64,000 bases of DNA, taken from assembly GCA_052246295.1 (NCBI GenBank), contig JBQQCO010000004.1. One strand, given 5' to 3'. The notes under the pieces were generated by a model. It had not been told where the DNA came from, searched no databases, and saw nothing but the letters and a program-made list of their open reading frames with translations. Each line of letters starts with the position of its first letter. Position 1 is the stretch's first letter. Source of the DNA: Piscibacillus sp052246295 (GTDB lineage Bacteria > Bacillota > Bacilli > Bacillales > Alkalibacillaceae). Made by a program: the position numbers and the translations under genes. Positions 51,529 through 59,542 of this stretch are shown piece by piece.

Positions 51529-53526
51529 CTATGCATCGAGTGCATCCATCAATTGTTGCTCATTCCAAACTTCAACGTCTAGTTTCTTCGCTTTATCAAG
51601 TTTCGAACCGGCATCTTCCCCCGCTATAAGGAGATCTGTTTTCTTACTAACGCTTCCTGTGACTTTCCCACCTAACGCTTCGATTCGTTCCTTCGCTTCA
51701 CCACGTGATAATTGCTCAAGTTTCCCCGTTAAAACAATTGTTTTTTCAAAGAAAACTGAATCCGAGCTTACTTCAACGCTCATACCGAGATAATCCATGT
51801 TCAATCCCAATTCTTTTAACTCGTCAATTAGCTCTTGTACTTGTGGCTTATCAAAATATGTTGCAATGGACTCTGCCATCTTTGAACCAATTTCAGGTAC
51901 TGCTTCTAATTCCTCTACAGATGCATCCATTAAATGGTCCATCGTTTTAAAATGTGACGCTAACGTATCCGCTGCCTTACTACCGACATAACGTATTCCG
52001 AGTCCAAATAACAATCGCTCAAGTGAATTTTCTTTAGAAGCATCAATGGCTGTTAATAAATTCGAAACTGATTTTTCACCCATTCGCTCAAGTTGAATTA
52101 AATCTTCATGGTTTAATTTATAAAGATCAGCTATGGTATGAATTAAGTCATTATCAAAAAGTTGTTCAATGACTTTCTCGCCAAGTCCATCAATATTCAT
52201 TGCATTCCGCGATACAAAATGAATTAGACCTTCTTTTAACTGAGCTTCGCAATTCGGATTTAAACAACGATAAGCAACTTCATCATCGACTTTCTCAATC
52301 TTGCTACCACAAACAGGACAGTTTTCAGGCATTCTAAAAACTTTCTCATCTCCAGTGCGTTCTTCATCAACGACACGCACCACTTCAGGGATAATGTCAC
52401 CTGCCTTTTTAATAACAACCGTGTCACCAATACGGATATCTTTTTCAATAATTAAATCTTCATTGTGTAAGGACGCTCTAGAGACCGTTGTGCCCGCCAC
52501 TTGTACTGGTTCTAAAATCGCTGTTGGTGTAATGGCACCTGTTCGGCCGACACTTAACTCAATCTCATAAAGCTTTGTCACTGCCTCTTCTGCTGGAAAC
52601 TTATAAGCAATGGCCCAGCGTGGACTTTTAGCAGTAAATCCGAGCTCTTCTTGCTGATCGATTGAGTCAACTTTAATGACAATTCCATCGATTTCATAAT
52701 CTAATTCACTACGCTTTAACGTCCATTCTTCTGTGTATTTAATAACATCTTCAATGCTATCAAACGTACGAGTTTCTGGGTTTGTTTTGAAGCCAAGCTT
52801 TTTCAAGTATTCTAAACGCTCACTATGGCTACCGATCGAACCTGCTTCCCATTTTCCTACACTATAGACAAACATACTTAAATTACGTTTAGCGGCAATC
52901 TTTGGATCGAGTTGACGTAACGATCCTGCCGCGGCGTTTCTTGGGTTAGCGAAAACTTCTAACCCCTCAGCTTCACGGGCTTCATTTAACGCAAGAAATG
53001 ATCGCTTTGGCATATAAGCTTCCCCACGAACTTCAATCGTTTCGTTTTCTTTGATTTTTAGCGGAATACTTTTAATTGTTTTTAAGTTATTCGTGATGTC
53101 CTCACCAGTCTTACCGTCACCACGAGTTGCACCTCTAACGAACTTACCATCCTCATAAGTTAGAGAAACAGCAAGTCCATCTATTTTAAGCTCACACACA
53201 TAACGATAATTGTTTACCTGCTCACGAATTCGTCGGTCAAAATCGCGTAAATCCTCTTCACCAAACGCATTACCGAGACTTAGCATTGGAACTTCATGGT
53301 CCACTTTCACAAATTTATCTAACGGCTCTCCCCCAACGCGCTGACTTGGAGAATCATCCGTTAATAAGTCTGGAAACTGTGTTTCAAGCTCTATTAGTTC
53401 ATGAAGCTTTTTGTCATAGACATGGTCAGGCACAGATGGGTCATCTAATACGTGATATTCATAGTTATATTGATGTAGTTCATCTTTAAGTTCTTCAATT
53501 TTCTTCGTAGCTTCTTCACGATTCAT
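51529..53526 (-). CDS. ligA: NAD-dependent DNA ligase
   Basis: A 665-residue LigA. The adenylation domain has the AMP-accepting Lys in VCELKIDGLAVSLTYEDG at residue 114. An OB fold, a four-Cys zinc finger (CPVCGSKI followed by YRCLNPNCEAQL), helix-hairpin-helix motifs (LERMGEKSVSNLL) and a C-terminal BRCT domain (TVLTGKLEQLSRGEAK) follow in the usual order. It joins Okazaki fragments and repaired nicks. It lies 15 bp downstream of pcrA in the same operon. Confidence 0.97.
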   Translation of the reverse strand: MNREEATKKIEELKDELHQYNYEYHVLDDPSVPDHVYDKKLHELIELETQFPDLLTDDSPSQRVGGEPLDKFVKVDHEVPMLSLGNAFGEEDLRDFDRRIREQVNNYRYVCELKIDGLAVSLTYEDGKFVRGATRGDGKTGEDITNNLKTIKSIPLKIKENETIEVRGEAYMPKRSFLALNEAREAEGLEVFANPRNAAAGSLRQLDPKIAAKRNLSMFVYSVGKWEAGSIGSHSERLEYLKKLGFKTNPETRTFDSIEDVIKYTEEWTLKRSELDYEIDGIVIKVDSIDQQEELGFTAKSPRWAIAYKFPAEEAVTKLYEIELSVGRTGAITPTAILEPVQVAGTTVSRASLHNEDLIIEKDIRIGDTVVIKKAGDIIPEVVRVVDEERTGDEKVFRMPENCPVCGSKIEKVDDEVAYRCLNPNCEAQLKEGLIHFVSRNAMNIDGLGEKVIEQLFDNDLIHTIADLYKLNHEDLIQLERMGEKSVSNLLTAIDASKENSLERLLFGLGIRYVGSKAADTLASHFKTMDHLMDASVEELEAVPEIGSKMAESIATYFDKPQVQELIDELKELGLNMDYLGMSVEVSSDSVFFEKTIVLTGKLEQLSRGEAKERIEALGGKVTGSVSKKTDLLIAGEDAGSKLDKAKKLDVEVWNEQQLMDALDA

Positions 53527-53541
53527 GAAAGGCCACCTCTT

Positions 53542-55779
53542 TTATTCGATTTTATTCACAGGAGCAAAGTTGGCTAACAACCGCTTAACGCCGACTGGTG
53601 ATGGAAACGCGATGTCTAACTCTTGGTTATCCCCTTCACCTACAACCTTCACAATGGTACCGACTCCCCACTTCTTGTGCTCAACTTTATCACCAGGAGA
53701 CCAGTCTTGTGGTGTTGATGGCTTCGGATTAATCTTCTTAGCTCGGCGTTTAGGTTTTGGTTGTACTTCTTTAGATGACAGCTGATTTATTGCTTGATCA
53801 AAGCTACCACCAGCTTGGAACGTCATATTACTTAACGTTCCTTCTCGCTCCATTAATTCTTCTGGAATCTCATCGATAAATCGACTACGTTGGTTGCTTT
53901 GGCGACGTCCAAAGAACGTACGCGATGAAGCGTAAGTGATATAAAGAAGCTGTTCAGCACGTGTGATTCCAACATATGCCAATCGACGTTCTTCTTCCAT
54001 TTCCTCTTCATCAAATAACGAACGACTATGAGGGAAGATATTTTCTTCTAATCCTATTAAAAAGACAATTGGAAATTCTAGACCTTTTGCTGAGTGTAAC
54101 GTCATTAGCGTAACCTTGTTATCCGTCTCTTCATCCGTTGAATCCAGGTCTGACACCAGTGCTAAGTCAGTAAGAAACGCAATGAGTGATTGGTCCTCTT
54201 CGTTCGTCTCCTCGAATTGTTTTGTTACGGTTTTGAACTCATCTAGATTCTCTAACCGGCCCTGAGCTTCTAATGATTTATCTTTATTTAACTCCTCTTC
54301 GTAACCAGAGCGTGTTAACACTTCTTGGACAAGCTCTGTGACAGTTAAAAATTCCTGCTGCTTACGCCACTGCTCAATTAACGTTCTGAAGTTATGAAGT
54401 TGATTGACAGCTTTCTTTGAGATACCGGTAAAATCAGATTCTAATATAGCATCATAAAGCGATTGATCGCTCATTTCCGCATGCATTTGTAGTTTTTCAA
54501 CTGACGTTTTTCCAATTCCACGCTTCGGGACGTTAACGACACGTAAAAAACTAATATCATCATGTGGATTGGCAATTAACCTTAAGTAAGCTAACAAATC
54601 CTTAATCTCTTTACGATCATAGAACTTAGTGCCGCCAATAATTTGATAAGGGATGTTAGACTTCATTAGAACATCCTCCATAGCACGTGACTGAGCGTTC
54701 GTACGATAAAGAATGGCAAAATCACGATAATCGCGCTTACCTTCATCTATAATTTCTTGTATTTGATCAATAATGTACCGGGCTTCTTGGCGCTCATCAT
54801 ATGCTTCGTATAGACGAATTTTAGTTCCATCAGGGTTGTCCGTCCATAAATGCTTTGGCTTTCTAGATGTATTCTGCTCAATCACTGTATTGGCCGCATC
54901 AAGAATTGTTTTCGTTGAACGGTAGTTTTGTTCCAACAGAATAACTTTGGCATTCGGATAATCTTCTTCAAACGATAAAATGTTATAAATATCTGCGCCG
55001 CGCCATTTATAAATCGACTGATCAGAGTCACCTACAACACATAAGTTTTTAAACCGGGAAGCTAATAACTTGACTAGCTGATATTGGGCACGGTTCGTAT
55101 CCTGATACTCATCGACATGTATGTATTGAAATCGGTTCTGATAAAATTTTAATGTCTCAGGCACACGATCAAATAAATGGAACGTCTCCATGATGAGACC
55201 GTCAAAATCAAGTGCTTGGTTTTTCCTTAAAATAGCTTGATACGTTTCATATAACTGGGCAATGACTTCTTCATAATAATTGTTCGCTTCATTTTTAAGT
55301 TGTTGAGGTGTTTTGAGTTGGTTTTTTGCACCACTAATCGCGAATAAAACAGACTTTGGATCGTACTGTTTCGAATCAACATTATTCATTCGGAGAGATT
55401 CTTTTACTGCTTGAAGTTGGTCTGTCATGTCATAGATGGCAAAGTTTCGGTCAATACCAATTCGGTCACCGTCACGGCGTAAAATCCTAACACATAACGA
55501 GTGGAATGTTGACATAATAATGTCCTTTGCATCATCCCCGACTAGACGCTCAACACGGTCTTTCATCTCGCGTGCTGCTTTATTCGTAAATGTAATCGCT
55601 AATATGTTGTATGGATTCACATCTTTTTCTGCAAGTAAGTAAGCAATACGGTGTGTTAATACTCTCGTCTTACCACTACCTGCACCGGCCATAATGAGTA
55701 ATGGCCCTTCTGTATGTTGAACCGCTTCTTGTTGCGGTTGATTCATGCCACTTAATATTTCATTGGCTGTTAAACTCAA
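53542..55779 (-). CDS. pcrA: ATP-dependent DNA helicase PcrA
   Basis: A 745-residue UvrD-type superfamily 1 helicase. Walker A is MAGAGSGKTRVLTHR (Lys at residue 37), motif II is VDEYQDTNRAQYQLV, motif III is GDSDQSIYKWRGAD, motif IV RSTKTILDAAN-like, and motif VI VGITRAEQLLYIT. The C-terminus has KVEHKKWGVGTIVKVVGEGD, the tudor-like domain that binds RNA polymerase. PcrA acts in repair, clearing of RecA filaments and of stalled transcription. It sits between pcrB and ligA. Confidence 0.97.
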   Translation of the reverse strand: MSLTANEILSGMNQPQQEAVQHTEGPLLIMAGAGSGKTRVLTHRIAYLLAEKDVNPYNILAITFTNKAAREMKDRVERLVGDDAKDIIMSTFHSLCVRILRRDGDRIGIDRNFAIYDMTDQLQAVKESLRMNNVDSKQYDPKSVLFAISGAKNQLKTPQQLKNEANNYYEEVIAQLYETYQAILRKNQALDFDGLIMETFHLFDRVPETLKFYQNRFQYIHVDEYQDTNRAQYQLVKLLASRFKNLCVVGDSDQSIYKWRGADIYNILSFEEDYPNAKVILLEQNYRSTKTILDAANTVIEQNTSRKPKHLWTDNPDGTKIRLYEAYDERQEARYIIDQIQEIIDEGKRDYRDFAILYRTNAQSRAMEDVLMKSNIPYQIIGGTKFYDRKEIKDLLAYLRLIANPHDDISFLRVVNVPKRGIGKTSVEKLQMHAEMSDQSLYDAILESDFTGISKKAVNQLHNFRTLIEQWRKQQEFLTVTELVQEVLTRSGYEEELNKDKSLEAQGRLENLDEFKTVTKQFEETNEEDQSLIAFLTDLALVSDLDSTDEETDNKVTLMTLHSAKGLEFPIVFLIGLEENIFPHSRSLFDEEEMEEERRLAYVGITRAEQLLYITYASSRTFFGRRQSNQRSRFIDEIPEELMEREGTLSNMTFQAGGSFDQAINQLSSKEVQPKPKRRAKKINPKPSTPQDWSPGDKVEHKKWGVGTIVKVVGEGDNQELDIAFPSPVGVKRLLANFAPVNKIE

Positions 55780-55792
55780 CTTAGACCCACCT

Positions 55793-56491
55793 TTATTTCG
55801 AATTCACTTTTTTGACAGCATGTACCGTTCGGAGTGCTGCTTTTATATCGTCATAAATGACATTGCCGACAACGACAATGTCAGAACGCTCAGCCATTTC
55901 TGTTGCTTGTTCTTTAGTGGTAATGCCACCACCATAGATTAACACAGCCTCATCTAGGGCATCATGAACATTTTTAACTAATTTAGGGTCCCCATAGGTA
56001 CCGCTGTATTCTAAATAGACAAATGGAAGACGCATTAACTTTTCAGCTGTCTGAGCATAAGCCACAACATCTTCTTCATCTAATCGAATTGAATTAGTAT
56101 ATTGATAAGCTTTTGAATCTGGGTTCAGCATTATGTACCCTTCAGTTAATAGTTCTTCCCAATCAATGAACTCACCATAAGCTTTGACAGCTTCCTGGTG
56201 TAATCCTACAATCCATTTACGGTCTTCACTATTTAACACCATTGGAATGAAATAAAAGTCAAAACCAGGTGTTACGGACTCTATATTGGATACTTCTAAA
56301 ATGCACGGAACTGTAAAACGTCTTACACGCGCAAGCATGTTCAGCACGTCATCTAACGTCACATCATCTGTTCCACCAACGATAATCGCATCTGTGCCAG
56401 ATTCACAAAGCGCTTCTAGATCATCATCGGAAATTTTTTTGTTCGGATCAAGCTTAAATATGTGTCTCCATTGTCGATAATCTTCAATCAC
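55793..56491 (-). CDS. pcrB: heptaprenylglyceryl phosphate synthase PcrB
   Basis: A 232-residue TIM-barrel prenyltransferase that joins heptaprenyl diphosphate to sn-glycerol-1-phosphate. Family segments are HIFKLDPNKKISDDDLE near the start, DAIIVGGTDDVTLDDVL, YFIPMVLNSEDRKWIVGLHQ and YLEYSGTYGDPKLV, with IYGGGITTKEQA for phosphate binding. The GTG at 56491 is chosen: GGAGGAA stands before it, an extended -10 promoter is just upstream, and relatives are about 228 residues. A longer frame to 56563 would start upstream of that promoter. Confidence 0.93.
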   Translation of the reverse strand: MIEDYRQWRHIFKLDPNKKISDDDLEALCESGTDAIIVGGTDDVTLDDVLNMLARVRRFTVPCILEVSNIESVTPGFDFYFIPMVLNSEDRKWIVGLHQEAVKAYGEFIDWEELLTEGYIMLNPDSKAYQYTNSIRLDEEDVVAYAQTAEKLMRLPFVYLEYSGTYGDPKLVKNVHDALDEAVLIYGGGITTKEQATEMAERSDIVVVGNVIYDDIKAALRTVHAVKKVNSK

Positions 56492-56525
56492 GATTAATTC
56501 CTCCAACTGACTTCTTCGCCTTCTC

Positions 56526-56534
56526 ATTATATCA
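56526..56534 (-). promoter_or_regulatory. extended -10 promoter of pcrB
   Basis: On the minus strand, TGATATAAT, an extended -10, leaves a leader of about 28 nt to the GTG start. Confidence 0.55.
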
Positions 56535-56689
56535 GAAATTAACCAGGAGTTTGAGAGTTTCATCCCTCGTTATAAAGTGTTAATTTTTTGTTAATATGAA
56601 TGAAGGGATTTTAGGCTTTATTATCAGATTAATAAAGTATAAACGGGCGCTTTAGCTTTTCTTTAAACACTTCATAAAAGTTGAGAAAC

Positions 56690-56698
56690 GTGGTACAA
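56690..56698 (+). promoter_or_regulatory. glyQS promoter
   Basis: TGGTACAAT, an extended -10 promoter, directly upstream of the T-box leader. Confidence 0.5.
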
Positions 56699-56724
56699 TA
56701 TGCTAATATAAGATATCAATTACA

Positions 56725-56937
56725 TAAAACGTTGAAGGGTTAATAGTAGCTAAGCTCGATGCTACAAGCGATTCAGGGATAGTGTGAGCCTGAAAGTATG
56801 GTTTAGTGAAACGGCGACCTGGAGTTTTCGTTCTGAAAGAGGGCATGTGTGTAAATGCGTGTCAATCAGGGTGGAACCGCGGGAGGTCTACTCTCGTCCC
56901 TGGGCTGATTAAGGCCCAAGTGGACGAGAGTTTTTTA
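56725..56937 (+). promoter_or_regulatory. T-box riboswitch for glycine
   Basis: A leader of about 210 nt containing the T-box core AGGGTGGAACCGCG at 56868-56881, which pairs with the 3' end of uncharged tRNA to form the antiterminator. A terminator stem ACTCTCGTCC / GGACGAGAGT (56890-56931) followed by TTTTTT competes with it. A GGC triplet at 56813-56815 in the Stem I region could be the specifier for tRNA(Gly). Uncharged tRNA(Gly) would then switch on the downstream glyQS. Confidence 0.88.
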
Positions 56938-56956
56938 GTTAAATGTTCAAATATGA

Positions 56957-57076
56957 GCTACAGGCGGACGCTTTCCGCGGGCACGGCTTCAACTTCTCCG
57001 AACTCGTACAACTCGTTCGGAGTGATTTTCAGCTCGTGCTGTTCCCGCAGGAGTCGCCGCCTTTCGCCCATCCCCA
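56957..57076. repeat. hairpin-forming dispersed repeat, copy 3 (in the glyQS leader)
   Basis: Same family as 5757-5896 and 11850-11968. It reads GGCGGACGCTTTCCGCGGG, CACGGCTTCAACTTC, a centre with its own stem CTCCGAAC / GTTCGGAG, then TTTTCAGCTCGTGCTGTTCC and GGAGTCGCCGCC. The outer stem is GGCGG / CCGCC. It lies between the T-box terminator and the glyQS start codon, so it should be transcribed whenever the riboswitch is on. Confidence 0.9.
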
Positions 57077-57122
57077 CTTTCAAACTAACTTAAATTAATA
57101 ATTAAAAAGGAGGCCAATTACA

Positions 57123-58505
57123 ATGGCAAAAGATATGGAGCAATTAGTGAATCACGCTAAGCATCGTGGATTTGTTTTTCAAGGCTCAGAAATCTATGGT
57201 GGCCTAGCGAACACTTGGGATTACGGCCCATTAGGTGTTGAAGTGAAGAAAAACTTAAAAGACGCATGGTGGAAAAAATTCGTCCAACAGTCACCATACA
57301 ACGTCGGCCTAGACGCAGCTATTCTAATGAACCCAAAAACGTGGGAAGCATCTGGTCACTTAGGTAACTTTAACGACCCAATGATTGATTGTAAAGATTG
57401 TAAGTCACGTCACCGCGCTGACCATCTAATCGAAAATCATTTTGAAGCAAAAGGCGAAGAACGTGTTGTCGACGGATTACCTTTTGACGAATTAGAAAAA
57501 ATCATCCAAGAAGAAGGTATTACGTGCCCGAACTGTGGCTCAAGCAATTTCACAGACATTCGTCAGTTCAACTTAATGTTCAAAACTCACCAAGGCGTCA
57601 CAGAAGATTCTTCAGACGAAATTTACATGCGTCCTGAAACAGCGCAAGGTATTTTCGTCAACTTTAAAAATGTTCAACGCTCTATGCGTAAGAAGCTGCC
57701 TTTCGGTATTGCGCAAATCGGTAAAAGTTTCCGTAACGAAATTACACCTGGCAACTTCATTTTCCGTACGCGTGAGTTCGAACAAATGGAGATGGAATTT
57801 TTCTGTAAACCAGGAGAAGAGATGGAATGGTATAACTATTGGTTAGACTTCTGTCACAACTGGTTAACGGATTTAGGGTTAGACAATGACAGAATTCGTC
57901 GCCGTGAACATGACGCAGACGAATTATCACACTATAGTAACGCTACAACTGATTTAGAGTATCAGTTCCCATTCGGCTGGGGCGAGCTATGGGGCATTGC
58001 GTCTCGTACAGATTACGACTTAAGTAAACATGCCGAGCACTCTGGAGAAGATATGCAGTATATTGATCAACAAACCAACGAACGCTATGTACCGTATGTT
58101 ATCGAGCCAGCATTAGGCGCAGACCGTTTAGCGTTAGCCTTCTTATCTGATGCATATGAAGAAGAAGAGCTTGAAGATGGTTCGTCTCGTACAGTGATGA
58201 AATTCCACCCAGCGATTGCACCATTTAAAGCTGCGATCTTCCCGTTATCTAAAAAGCTAAGTGAAGAGGCTCAGGAAGTTTTCGCTGACTTATCTCAAGA
58301 CTTCATGGTCGACTACGATGAATCAGGTTCGATCGGTAAACGTTACCGCCGCCACGATGAAATCGGAACGCCATTCTGTATTACGTATGACTTCGATTCA
58401 AAAGAAGATGGTCAAGTAACCGTGCGGGACCGTGACACGATGGAACAAAAACGTATGCCAATTTCTGAACTAAAAACTTTCTTACAAGACAAAGTGAAAT
58501 ACTAA
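57123..58505 (+). CDS. glyQS: glycyl-tRNA synthetase, single-chain type
   Basis: A 460-residue class II synthetase of the homodimeric type found in many Gram-positives, as opposed to the two-subunit GlyQ/GlyS. Segments include VNHAKHRGFVFQGSEIYGGL, motif 2 FRNEITPGNFIFRTREFEQM and motif 3 GADRLALAFL. It charges tRNA(Gly) with glycine and ATP. AAAGGAGG precedes the ATG at 57123. Expression is controlled by the glycine T-box upstream. Confidence 0.96.
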   Translation: MAKDMEQLVNHAKHRGFVFQGSEIYGGLANTWDYGPLGVEVKKNLKDAWWKKFVQQSPYNVGLDAAILMNPKTWEASGHLGNFNDPMIDCKDCKSRHRADHLIENHFEAKGEERVVDGLPFDELEKIIQEEGITCPNCGSSNFTDIRQFNLMFKTHQGVTEDSSDEIYMRPETAQGIFVNFKNVQRSMRKKLPFGIAQIGKSFRNEITPGNFIFRTREFEQMEMEFFCKPGEEMEWYNYWLDFCHNWLTDLGLDNDRIRRREHDADELSHYSNATTDLEYQFPFGWGELWGIASRTDYDLSKHAEHSGEDMQYIDQQTNERYVPYVIEPALGADRLALAFLSDAYEEEELEDGSSRTVMKFHPAIAPFKAAIFPLSKKLSEEAQEVFADLSQDFMVDYDESGSIGKRYRRHDEIGTPFCITYDFDSKEDGQVTVRDRDTMEQKRMPISELKTFLQDKVKY

Positions 58506-58507
58506 AC

Positions 58508-58536
58508 TCTAAAGCCTCTACATCAAGTAGGGGCTT
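58508..58536 (+). terminator. weak hairpin after glyQS
   Basis: Arms AAAGCCTCTAC / GTAGGGGCTTT (one G-U pair) with a short T-run; reading through to the crcB pair is possible. Confidence 0.5.
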
Positions 58537-58554
58537 TAAGTATACGGAGGAATC

Positions 58555-58947
58555 ATGATGAAAGCACGTCTATCGGATTGGCTGTGGGTAGGCTTAGGTG
58601 GTGCTATAGGGACACTAGCTAGAGGAGGTATCACTGAATTTTTTAGCTTTTCCGCTTTCCCAACAGGCACCTTAATCGTCAATTTAGTCGGAAGTTTACT
58701 TTTAGGAGGTTTTACAGCCTACTTATATTTTAAGAAAAACAATACTTTGCACTTATTATTTGGCGTCGGATTTTGTGGATCTTTTACAACCATGTCGATG
58801 TTCGCAGCCGATGCCACTCTGTTGTTAGAGAGCTCTGGCGGCCAATTTTTGGCGTATGCTCTAGCTTCAGTAATTGGTGGTATTTTATTAGCCATGCTGG
58901 GCTTTTGGATTATTAAAAACCTATACGAAAGGGGCCAAACAGCATGA
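58555..58947 (+). CDS. crcB1: fluoride channel subunit CrcB/FluC (first)
   Basis: A 130-residue membrane protein with four helices. VGLGGAIGTLARGGITEFF starts it, and the channel motif FCGSFTTMSMFA, with Phe and Thr lining the pore, lies near residue 72. FluC exports F- and forms dual-topology dimers. A second FluC gene overlaps it by four bases (ATGA), so the two opposite-topology proteins probably form a heterodimer. No fluoride riboswitch is visible in the 50 bp upstream. It could be read through from glyQS. Confidence 0.9.
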   Translation: MMKARLSDWLWVGLGGAIGTLARGGITEFFSFSAFPTGTLIVNLVGSLLLGGFTAYLYFKKNNTLHLLFGVGFCGSFTTMSMFAADATLLLESSGGQFLAYALASVIGGILLAMLGFWIIKNLYERGQTA

Positions 58948-59288
58948 ACCTATTGATTTTAGCCCTAGGCGGCACACTTGGAGCGATTAGTCGTTTTGAA
59001 GTTGTCAACTTGTTCGAGAAAAAGCACCCCTTCCCTTTTTCGACACTTGTTGTCAACCTAATCGGCTCAGCACTTCTCGGCATTGTCATGGCCATTTTCG
59101 TAGAAACTCAATATGTCTTTACGTTTTTCGCTATCGGCTTTCTTGGTGCGTTTACAACCTTTTCTACCTTCAGCGTTGAGTCCATAAAGCTCATTCAGGA
59201 ACAACAATGGATTACCTTCATATTATATCTCACCACTACTATTCTAGGCTCAATCCTAGCCTTCACCCTTACATTTTTACTATTTTAA
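58944..59288 (+). CDS. crcB2: fluoride channel subunit CrcB/FluC (second)
   Basis: A 114-residue FluC protein with the segments LGGTLGAISRFEVVNLF and GFLGAFTTFSTFSVES, the latter carrying the conserved F-T-T-F-S pore residues. It starts inside the end of the first FluC gene (ATGA overlap). The pair should form the heterodimeric fluoride exporter. The gene ends a transcription unit with a terminator at 59293. Confidence 0.9.
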   Translation: MNLLILALGGTLGAISRFEVVNLFEKKHPFPFSTLVVNLIGSALLGIVMAIFVETQYVFTFFAIGFLGAFTTFSTFSVESIKLIQEQQWITFILYLTTTILGSILAFTLTFLLF

Positions 59289-59292
59289 GCAA

Positions 59293-59334
59293 AACACTTA
59301 CCACCTTGGGTGAAGTGTGTTATTATTTATTTAT
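59293..59334 (+). terminator. terminator after crcB2
   Basis: Arms ACACTTaccACC / GGTgaAGTGT followed by T-rich sequence. Confidence 0.65.
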
Positions 59335-59369
59335 AATTATTATAAAGTAATAACTTTTACAATTAAGTG

Positions 59370-59515
59370 TTTACCTGCAAGTTTTTCAGATTTAGCTGCA
59401 GGTTTTAATGAATTACCTGCAGGTTATTTGAATTTACCTGTATGTTTTCTTAATTTACCTGCAGGTTTTTCGAATTTAGCTGCATGTCCTTGACTTTTAC
59501 CTGCAGGTTTTGTCA
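59370..59515 (+). repeat. 21-bp phased array, CCTGCAGG family
   Basis: Seven units with CTG at 59375, 59396, 59417, 59438, 59459, 59480 and 59501: six steps, each exactly 21 bp. The unit is TTTACCTGCAGGTTTT plus a short spacer, often ending GAA or AA. Two units have AGCTGCA in place of ACCTGCA. The last unit abuts the ribosome site of the metal ATPase gene. Confidence 0.95.
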
Positions 59516-59542
59516 CTCACACATAAATTGGAGGGGAATGTG

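Noticed and set aside
56491..56563. Longer PcrB start at 56563
   Set aside because: The extended -10 promoter lies between the two starts, and the GTG at 56491 has the ribosome site and family length.
58506..58554. Fluoride riboswitch before the crcB pair
   Set aside because: Only about 50 bp separate glyQS from crcB1, taken up by a weak hairpin; no fluoride aptamer pattern is visible.
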